The translations under genes were made by a program, and so were the position numbers. Below, piece after piece: positions 42,074 to 64,000 of a DNA stretch of 64,000 bases. Origin of the DNA: Sipunculus nudus (Eukaryota > Annelida > Sipuncula > Golfingiida > Sipunculidae); NCBI GenBank assembly GCA_026874595.1, contig CM049308.1, positions 24,702,367 to 24,766,366 on the forward strand, in the 5' to 3' direction. The notes below the pieces were generated by a model that was not told the origin of the DNA, made no database searches, and was given only the letters and a program-made list of their open reading frames with translations. Within the stretch, counting starts at the first letter, position 1. Each line of letters begins with the position of its first letter.

Positions 42074-42716
42074 CCAAATGGCTAGGCCTGACTTTTATGA
42101 TATGTTTTTTAATTGAATTATTTTCAATGGTATGTTCTAGCTTGCATGTGCCTGCCCGACATTATTTTTTCTCACAATTGTTATCGCTTCATATTAAAAC
42201 AGGACAGTTTAAAATAAATCTCTTTATCTGCTTACTATGGACAATTTTAAGGAGATTTCAAATTTGTTACAGTCCTAAATAACTTGACAGGTTTGTAGAT
42301 ATGGTAACTGCTGATGAATTGCATAAAACGTTTAACAAAAAATATTCATTGGTGTTCATATTTATCAGATTTTAAAGCTGTATAATTTTTTTTTATCAGT
42401 GATGTTTCAGATACAATACATTTACTGTTTGTACCAGTTAATTTTAGAGTTGTTAAAGGGAATATACTGATTTATTCCTGTTAAATTTAAAGTTGCTTCA
42501 TGTCAGAAGTCACCAAACTTGCAGCATTGATGCACCTTATCAAGGGCTAATTCAGGTTTGAATATGGATGACCTTGATGCAGTTTTCAAGGTCACAGGTA
42601 AATTTGGTGGGTGACATTGACCCATCTCAGATTTCATACAGGTTTTCACAACTTTTTTCCAGCTATTAACACAACAGGCGGGGGGGCATTCTAGATCTGT
42701 TCCACAGATCAGCTTT

Positions 42717-45300
42717 TCCTTTGTTAGCGAACCGTTGAGCTTATGCGATGGTGTGGCATCAGCCGTTGTCCGTCTTCTGTAAGTTAACCCATACTATCTT
42801 GAAAACTGCAAGAGTTAGCATTACAAAATTTTATGCAAAAAATTAGTCATCTAAAAAACTCTATCGGATTTTGCTTATTTTTTGGCTAACTGCATTTTCT
42901 TAGATTTTATAGGGAAAAAGCTTAAAAACCTTTAAAAATCTTCTTCTCCGAAAATGTTCAGCCAAAATGTCCAATATTTCATAGAAATGATCCCTGGAAC
43001 AATCTCTCTCAAGTTTGTTCGAATGGTTCAAGTTCAGTGATTTTTGGCTGAGTTACAGGAGGTTGAACTTAGTCAACTGTCAAAAAAGCATACTAAAATT
43101 ACAATCTCAGAAACGGCCGGAGCTATCATCACATAATTTTATGCCAGTGTTGGTCACATGAGTCATATGAAATTCAGGTATTGGTGGCGCCACCTGCATT
43201 GACCTTTTCTTGTACAGGGGTCATTGGTCATCTGTACATTAAGCCATAATTTCTCAGGATTAGCAGAAGCTACCATCCCCAGATTTTATGCAGTAACCTG
43301 TCACATATCAAATGTTTAGGGATTCATATTTTTTTCTGCTATCGGCTAAAGCTGAAAAACTTTTAAAAGTCTCCTTCTTGTAAACGGTCCAGCCAATTTG
43401 TTCAATATTTTACAGAAATGATCCCAGAGGCAAGCCCTCTCAAGTTTGTTAAAATGGTTTGCATTTGATGAATTTTAGTGGAGTTACACGAATTTGAACA
43501 GTCATTTGACCAAGTAAGCATACTGACATAGTTATCTCAGATATGACAGAAGCTAGCCTTACCAAGTATTGTGCAAATGTTTGTCACATGACTCATATTT
43601 GAAGTTGCAGATTTTGTGGTGCCACCTACATTGACCTGTTTTCTTATGGGCAAAAAACCCATAATTTTAGCCTCTTTCAGTCTAAAATGTTTATGATGAA
43701 ACTGTCAAGTTGAATCGTTTAATTTTTCAAAAGAATTATCCTAGGACATGGTTCTTTCATTAATATCAGAAAAGCTTAATTTGGTCTTATTGGCATTATT
43801 ATGTCTATTTCAAACTGAGGACTGCAAAACTGTTCTTCTACAAAATTGTTGTTTCAGTTATAACTTCTGTAACGGTGCACAAAAATTATTCATAGGTGGC
43901 CTTTGTTCAAGTTTACTTGAATAATTTTTGGCAAAATTATTGGACCTTTAACAATGAAAGGATTGCATCTTTTATTATTCTAGATCTATATTTTGATAAA
44001 AAGTTTATGAATATGTCAGCTTGAAAAAAAGCATTTCAGCCAAAGTCTTTCAGTATGTGTAAACAGATTTACCAACAGGCCAATATTGTGTCTGTATCTT
44101 TAAATAGGTTGAGAAACTGCCAGCTGTTTCAGATTTGGCAACAGATCAAGAGTTCATTCAGTGCAGCCAGATATGGGTCAAGAGTTCAATCAGTGCAGCC
44201 AAGCACAAGGCATATGATCACCTCATGGGTGACATGTGAATACCTCATGGGCACCATGTGATCACTTCATGGGTGTCATGCCCCTCAGGTCAGGGCCCCT
44301 GCATGAGCTTATGCCATGATGTGGCTACTATTTCAGTTTTGGCAACAGGCTAGAGGTCAGTCTGTATCTATTTATAGCTTTGGCAGACTGCCAACTGTAT
44401 CAGATTAGGCAACAGGTCAAGAGTTCACCGAGTGCAGCCGGGGAATAGGTCAGGAGTTCACTCAGTGCAGTAGCTGCATTCTATTTATTGCGTTGGCAGA
44501 CTTCCCACTGCATCAGATTTGGCTCCAAAGTTCAGCCTGGATCTATTTATAGCTTGGCAGACTGCCAACTGTGTCAGATTATGCAACAGATCAAGAGTTC
44601 ACTCAGTGCAGCCAGGTACAGGTCAAGAGTTCACTCAGTCTAGCCAGGTGCACGTCTTGAGTTCACTCAGTGCAGTAGCCTGAGCCAGCAAATTTGTCAC
44701 AGTTGACTCGGGGCAACTGCCTTTCTCACCTAAGCCTGGTCAGCCCCATGCATCAGACTCCAGGTAAGTTTGATGTATTGGCCTGATATTTTGACCTGTC
44801 CATGTGTTTTTGATGGCTTTCTCATTCACAAGACAGGTGTCGCCACCTACAATGACTTTTGCACAGTGTATGTGCCTGCTTATTTCTACAGAGGAATTTG
44901 ATATATCAGCCTGAAATTGGGCATATATATATATATACAAATCGAATAGCTTTGTCGTATACAAGACTGGTGGTGCCACATACAATAATTTTTGTCACAG
45001 TGTGTGTCCCTGATTATTTTCAGGAGGGGTTTGATATGTCAGTCTGAAATTGGGCATATGTATATATCTCTGATAGCTTTGTTGTATACAAGACTGGTGG
45101 TGCCAGCTTCAATCATTTTGTGTTGTTTGCGCCCATGCTAGAATTTCAGCAGTGATATTTGTGTAATTGTTTCTTATTCAAAATGTTTAGTACTTGCATT
45201 GTTCATATACATGAAAAGTAATGGTCCAGCATTGAAGCATTATACCTGGTGTATTTCCCTATGCACAGGTTCACATTTGGCCTGTAGGCCTTGTTTAAAA
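42717..45300 (+). repeat. Dispersed 2.6 kb repeat, copy 2
   Basis: Uninterrupted relative of 37549-40785. It has the same start (TTAGCGAACCGTTGAGCTTA), the same internal degenerate subunits and the same end (GGCCTGTAGGCCTTGTTT). The CAAGAGTTCACTCAGTGCAG units are more numerous than in copy 1. Confidence 0.8.
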
Positions 45301-45304
45301 TAGA

Positions 45305-46655
45305 GATGAAAGATGGTTTATCAGAATTTCCTTTTTTAGTTTGTTGTGGTTTTGAGTTTTTGCATGGAAAGTAACCCTGAAGACACTGTGTTTCAACCAG
45401 TGTTCACTTCAACACAGTAACACTTATGCCTAATCCAGAGCCCTTGTTCATTTATGTTTTGGCCCTTGAATTTGGATTTTGTATGAGGGCTTAATGCGCC
45501 ATCTCTTGGTGCAGAACCAAGAATCATTCCTCAGCTTGGGTTGTTTGGGCTACTTGTTCAACCAAAGAAGTGAAGTTTAGTGAATCAGAGTGCCAAACAC
45601 CAAATCTTATCCTGACCAAGAGCTCTGTATTTTTAAATGCCACAGTCAAAACATGATGAACCCATTAATTTCCCTTTTTGTATCCATGAACCAGTACAAG
45701 TGAAAAATACAAAGATATTAGGCCTTTGATCTGTGAGAGGCCTTTGAATCAATTCAATTAATTCTTAACCTTTGATTCAGTTCTCGATTCAATCATTTCT
45801 TCAGTAGTAAATTTCAGACTTTCTTAGAAATAATAACCAATATTTTACCACAATGAATGTCGATGAATTTTAGCAGCTAAAGCCTAAAGGCAGCTTGCCC
45901 TCTATTCATTGGCACCCTTTATGTTTCTGTGTGAGTGGAGTGGTTTACCGGTGAGCATTGAAACTGGATCTTGAGCATATGCACAATACAGTCTTGACAT
46001 TTTATTGTGCTCCTCCAAAGTTGACAGCTAATGGCAGGTTTTTGGATGTACATGCAAAAGAGTTATAATTGAACCATATTGATTAGGAGGCTATGAATAA
46101 ATTATGATTTAATGAAGTTGCAATTTGATATATGGATTATTCAGTGCTTTCTTACACCCCTAAAAGATAAGGAATAGAAACGTATAAAACTGTAATGTAA
46201 AAATATTGTAATTTATTTGAAATTGTTGCTTAACTACCAATATTTAAAGTGCCTACTTCATAAAAATATAACCAAACTTTGGTTGAAATGCCATAGCACA
46301 CCCATAGTTATATATATTTATATAGCAGAGGGATACTCTATAGATCTGAAATCACAGGTATTGCATGTGCTCATGACAAAATGTTAGTCACCTTCACTTG
46401 TTCATTACCAAACAGTGTTTATTTTACATTTTGACTTGGACTTTTATTTCTAGAGAAAATGTATGTGCCAGCTGATGTTCATTATTTGGAATTTTTAGGG
46501 ATTTACTGGCAGTCAACATGCAGAAAACTGGTACTAAAGCTGTAATTAACAGAAATTTATTTTGAGTAAGTTTTTGTATGAGATACACTTTTAAAATTTA
46601 AGGTGAAAATGGAAGCGGCTGAAAGTTGTAAGACGGGGCAAGCAGAGAGGTGATA
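45305..46655. other. SAV1: Upstream region of SAV1
   Basis: No repeat unit and no other gene recognised. A pyrimidine-poor acceptor-like TTTAAG lies just before the start exon (about 46602), so an upstream non-coding exon is possible. Confidence 0.4.
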
Positions 46656-60122
<13,467 letters not shown>

Positions 60123-60148
60123 GTAAGTTAGGCCAAAAAAAAATAAAA

Positions 60149-60450
60149 GGTATGGTTCTAAGGCACCGCCCGCATCAATTTTAAACCCCTGCATCAAAAA
60201 TTTTTATTTTGATTTTCAATAGAAACTTGCCAATTTTGTGCTGCAACCGCTCGGACATTTCTTTCAAGAAGATTATATCATACAATTTCCTTTTTTTATG
60301 TAGTGCTTTTACTTGTTTAGCAAAATAAATCTGTTATTATCATGCTTTTCCCTAATCATTTGTCATTTTTATCGAAACATACAAAAAATTAAAAATAAAA
60401 AAACCGCCCGCCCGCATTGATTTCTGAAAAAAGTGCCTGAGAACCATACC
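60149..60450. mobile_element. 302-bp MITE with GGTATGGTTCT ends
   Basis: GGTATGGTTCTAAGGCAC at the left and, inverted, GGTATGGTTCTCAGGCAC at the right (18 bp, one mismatch), extended by A-rich flanks. CCGCCCGC motifs occur near both ends. It lies just downstream of SAV1 exon 7. Confidence 0.75.
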
Positions 60451-61107
60451 TTTTTTTATTGCTTGCCGGAATCAAAGATTTCGGCAAGCATATTGGTCAG
60501 TTGCGTATGTCTGTTTGTCTGTTTGTCTGTCTGTCTGTCTGTTTGTTTGTCATCACTCTCCTGGCCACAATTTCGCCACAATCACCTTGAAACTTTCAGG
60601 GATGATGGACAAACAAAATTCTAGGTGCCCTATTGTTTTTGGTCAAAATAAGTTGAAGGTCAAGGTCAAGGTCATCAAAACTTCTCAAAACGGTTTTTTC
60701 TTCATATCTTTGTGACTTTTAGTCGTATCTACTTCAACAATAGCTCATTTTAATCGTCATTCCAAGGCCTGTCATCTGGTGTGTAGCTGACTCAAATTTG
60801 CCGTAACCAGGGTTACAAATTTTGGGGGAAAAGTCATGATATTCGAAATTAAGGGGTCTTATTTTTCTAACTTTGTCAGTTTTAAAGCTAGAGAGACCTA
60901 GTTTTTTGCATCAGGTAGCATTCAACTAGTACTACAAGATTTTATTACAAGTCTTGCAGTATCTCGTAAAATATCTCGTGAATAGAGATATTTCGAGATT
61001 TCATTCATCTTGCGCCAAAGGCCACAATATTTCAGGAATCTTTTTGAAACTAACATATCATAAGTCCTACACTAGTATCTCGAAATTGTTTTTTCATTTT
61101 TTGAATA

Positions 61108-61126
61108 TGGCTGCTAGGGGGCGCTG
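61108..61126 (+). promoter_or_regulatory. CTCF-like core motif, unit 1
   Basis: TGGCTGCTAGGGGGCGCTG, close to the CTCF consensus TGGCCACCAGGGGGCGCTA. Motif similarity only. Confidence 0.4.
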
Positions 61127-61439
61127 CACACGACCCTCACACATATATCATTACATTGGCCATATCTCTAAAACCCAAAGCCTCAATTACATAAACTGTA
61201 GCTTATTTTTTTCCTCTGAGTCTTCTCCATAAACTGATAATGTCATCTGGTCTCAATCTTGTGTCACTTTGTCAGTGTGTCTGGCTGTTTCTCAGTTGTC
61301 CTGAAATTTGCCTGCTTGCTGGTTCTTGCATCTCACAATAGCATTCTACAGGCCACAGTTTTTTAAAGAAGCATTTGAAAACTGATGCATATTATGTTTT
61401 ACAGAAATATCTCAAAACATATTTTTCATTTTCCGGATA

Positions 61440-61458
61440 TGGCCGCTAGGTGGCACTG
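61440..61458 (+). promoter_or_regulatory. CTCF-like core motif, unit 2 (weaker)
   Basis: TGGCCGCTAGGTGGCACTG. The core GGCGC is changed to GGCAC. Confidence 0.35.
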
Positions 61459-61770
61459 CATATCACCCTCACACACACATATCATTATATTGACCATATC
61501 TCTAAAACCCAAAGCCTCAATTACAGAAACTATGGCTTATTTTTTTTCCCTTAGTCTTCTCCATGATCTAGTAATGTCATCTGGTCTCAATCTTATGTCA
61601 CTTTGTCAGTGTGTCTGTCTGTTTGTCAGTTGTCCTCAAATTCGCCTGCTTGCTCTTGGATCTCTCATATAGCATTCTACAGGCCGCAGTTTTGAAAGAA
61701 TCCTTTTGAAATTATTACATCTTAAGTCTTACACTAATATCTCAAAACCAATTTTTCATTTTTCCGGATA

Positions 61771-61789
61771 TGGCCGCTAGGGGGCGCTG
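61771..61789 (+). promoter_or_regulatory. CTCF-like core motif, unit 3
   Basis: TGGCCGCTAGGGGGCGCTG, differing from the consensus only at A to G, C to T and the last base. Confidence 0.45.
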
Positions 61790-62101
61790 AACTCAAACCT
61801 CTCCCAACATATCATGCTTTGGCAATATCTCCAAAACTATAAACCTCAGTTACATAAACTGTAGCTTTTTTCTTCCTTTGAGTCTTCTCCATAACCTGGA
61901 GTAATCATCTGGACTCAATCTTGAGTCACTTTGTCAGTGTGTCTGTCCGTTTGTCAGTTGTCCTTAAATTCGCCTGCTTGCTGGTTCTTGCGTCTCACAT
62001 ATAGCATTCTATAGGCCACAGTTTTGACGGAATCCTTTTGAAACTATAATATCTTATGTCTTACACTAATATCTAGAAATAAATTTTTCATTATCGGGAT
62101 A

Positions 62102-62120
62102 TGGCCACTAGTGGGCGCTG
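62102..62120 (+). promoter_or_regulatory. CTCF-like core motif, unit 4
   Basis: TGGCCACTAGTGGGCGCTG. Contains the CCACTAG half exactly, with T at one G position. Confidence 0.4.
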
Positions 62121-62432
62121 CACACGACCCTCACACACATACCATTGTATTGGCCATATCTCAACACCCAAAGCCTCAGATACATAAACTATAGCTTATT
62201 TTCTTCCTTTGAGTCTTCACCACAACCTGATTAAGGCATATGGTTTCAATCTTCTGTCACTTTGTCAGTGTGTTCATCTGTTTGTCCGTTATCCTCAAAG
62301 TCGCCTGCTTGCTGGTTCTTTCGCCTTACATATAGCATTCTACAGGCCACAGCTATGACGGAATCCTTTTGAAACTAGGACATCTCATGTCATACACTAA
62401 TAATACGAAACGCATTTGTCGTCTTCGGAATA

Positions 62433-62451
62433 TGTCCGCCAGAGGGCGCTA
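62433..62451 (+). promoter_or_regulatory. CTCF-like core motif, unit 5
   Basis: TGTCCGCCAGAGGGCGCTA. CCAGAGGGCGC is a common CTCF core variant. Confidence 0.45.
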
Positions 62452-63363
62452 CAATGGAGCCTCCCAAGTATATCATTAATTCGCCATACCTCCGAAACTA
62501 AAAATCTAAATTACATAAATTATAACTCATTTTCTTCCTTTGAATCTTCTCCATAACTAGGTTAAGTCATCTGGTGTCAATCTTGTCTCACAAAGTCAGT
62601 ATGTCTGTCTGTTTGTCTTTTGTTGTCAGCTTTGTCTGCTTGCCTGTTCTTTTGTCTCATATGTCATTTTACAGGCCACATATTCTCAGCAATGTCCCTG
62701 AGAGTCATTCCAATAATAGAAAACCGACAATATGTTCTGTCTGTCCGTCTGTGTTTCTCTTCCGAATTCCGGCAAGCGTTTGACCTATGGTCGTCTAGTT
62801 TGTTTGTCACCACTCTCCTGGCCACAATTTTGCCACAATAACCTTGAAACTTACAGGGATGATGAAAAACATAATTTCTAGGTGCCCTATTGTTTTTGGT
62901 CAAAATAGGTGAAAGGTCAAGGTCAAGGTCATCAAATCTTCCCAAAACGATTTTTTCTTCATATCTTTGTGACTATTAGCCGTATCTACTTCAACAATAG
63001 CTCATTTTAATTGTCATTCCAAGGCCTGTCATCTGGTGTGTAGCTGACTCAAATTTGCGGTAACCATGGTTACAAGTTTTGGGGGAAAAGTCATAATATT
63101 CGAAAATAAGGGGTCTTATTTTTCTAACTTTGTCAGTTTTAAAGCTAGAGTGATCTAGTTTTTTGCATCAGGTAGCATTCAACTAGTACTATAAGATTTT
63201 ATTATAAGTCTTGCAGTATCTCGTAAAATATCTCGTGAATAGAGATATTTTGAGATTTCATTCATCTTGCGCCAAGGCCATATTATTGCAGGAATCTTTT
63301 TGAAACTGACATATTACAAGTCCTACACTAGTATCTCGAAATCGTTTTTTCACTTTTTGAATA

Positions 63364-63382
63364 GGGCCGCTAGGGGGCGCTG
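63364..63382 (+). promoter_or_regulatory. CTCF-like core motif, unit 6
   Basis: GGGCCGCTAGGGGGCGCTG. Confidence 0.4.
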
Positions 63383-63662
63383 GATGCGAACCTCCCGAAC
63401 ATATCATATTTTGGCCTCAATTACATAAACTATAGCTTATTTTCTTCCTCTGAGTCTTCTCCATAACCTAGTGTAGTCATCTGGTCACACTTTGTCAGTG
63501 TGTCTGTCTGTTTGTCAGTTGTCCTCAAATTGGCCTGCTTGTTGGCTCTTGCGTCTCACATATAGCTTTCTACAGGCCACCGTTTTGAAAGAATCCTTTT
63601 GAAACTATTACATCTTAAGTCTTACACTAATATCTAGAAACTGATTTTTCATTTTCCGGATA

Positions 63663-63681
63663 TGGCCGCTAGGGGGCGCTG
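63663..63681 (+). promoter_or_regulatory. CTCF-like core motif, unit 7
   Basis: TGGCCGCTAGGGGGCGCTG, identical to unit 3. An eighth motif is cut by the window edge at 63995. Confidence 0.45.
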
Positions 63682-64000
63682 AACTCGAACCTCTCCCAAC
63701 ATATCATGCTTTGGCAATATCTCCAAAACTATAAACCTCAGTTACATAAACTGTAGCTTTTTTCTTCCTTTGAGTCTTCTCCATAACCTGGAGAAGTCAT
63801 CTGCACTCAATTTTGAGTCACTTTGTCAGTGTTTTCGTCTGTTTGTCAGTTGTCCTCAAATTTGCCTGCTTGTTGGCTCTTGCATCTCACATATAGCATT
63901 CTGTAGGCCACAGTTTTGAAGGAATCCTTTTGAAACTATTACATCTTATGTCTTACACTAATATCTAGAAATAAATTTTTTAATTTTCCAGATATGGCCA

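Larger units (their letters stand above)
40790..42716. other. Intergenic stretch between the two dispersed repeats
   Basis: Higher GC than the surroundings. 41285-41420 resembles 51424-51560 (GTGCGAATATTCATGAGGGA-type core, then a CCAATAGC box). Paired hairpins are at 42003-42073. No exon was recognised. Confidence 0.4.
60480..64000 (+). repeat. Tandem array of about 331-bp units within a 2.26 kb higher-order repeat
   Basis: Units share CTTTGTCAGTGTGTCTGTCT, TGGTTCTTGCGTCTCACATA, CAGGCCACAGTTTTGA, ATCCTTTTGAAACTAT and a GGCCGCTAGGGGGCGCT motif. Motif starts are 61108, 61440, 61771, 62102, 62433, 63364, 63663 and 63995, spaced 332, 331, 331, 331, 931, 299 and 332. The segment 60550-61110 recurs at 62809-63366, showing a 2256-2259 bp higher-order period. 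The array runs off the right edge and is probably inside SAV1's last intron. Confidence 0.92.

Noticed and set aside
60433-60715. Open frames rich in Val-Cys-Leu-Ser repeats
   Set aside because: Produced by the CTGTTTGT/CTGTCTGT microsatellite; no coding evidence.

Overview
The window is nuclear DNA from a bilaterian animal, most likely a marine invertebrate. Split genes with GT-AG introns, an axonemal gene, a Hippo-pathway gene, abundant TA microsatellites and many non-autonomous DNA transposons support this. Mollusc, echinoderm, hemichordate and amphioxus all remain possible, and I cannot choose from this sequence alone. The DNA is AT-rich, and most long stretches without genes are repeats.

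Two conserved genes can be read exon by exon. RSPH4A (radial spoke head protein 4/6) runs on the minus strand from 34996 to 22379 in ten exons, with every phase consistent and 543 residues predicted. SAV1 (Salvador, the WW/SARAH scaffold of the Hippo pathway) runs on the plus strand from 46656 and leaves the window on the right. Seven exons are present and the SARAH exon is not seen. Its first WW exon carries a frame-breaking lesion at about 53567-53583, best explained by a 5-bp deletion.

The first 17.8 kb is a repeat-rich island. A third, unrecognised gene lies in it: a two-exon, 70-residue secreted protein with eight cysteines on the minus strand (8466-11099), with a TATA box. A near-identical second exon sits inverted at 1575-1758, frameshifted by a longer poly-G run. 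The two copies are the arms of a large interrupted inverted duplication. At its centre is a Penelope-like retroelement (4771-6604) that is itself an inverted repeat. tRNA-derived SINEs, hAT-like elements and an old duplicated piece of RSPH4A (end of exon 4 plus intron 4, at about 14470-15680) are interleaved.

Between RSPH4A and SAV1 (35.0-46.6 kb) lie two copies of a 2.2-2.6 kb dispersed repeat, one interrupted by a 1.0 kb TTAA-flanked element. SAV1 introns hold a 5-bp-TSD element with hAT-like ends, a Tigger/pogo element with a decayed DNA-binding domain, and several MITEs. The right end (60.5-64.0 kb) is a tandem array of about 331-bp units. Each carries one GGGGGCGC motif resembling the CTCF core, all in the same orientation.
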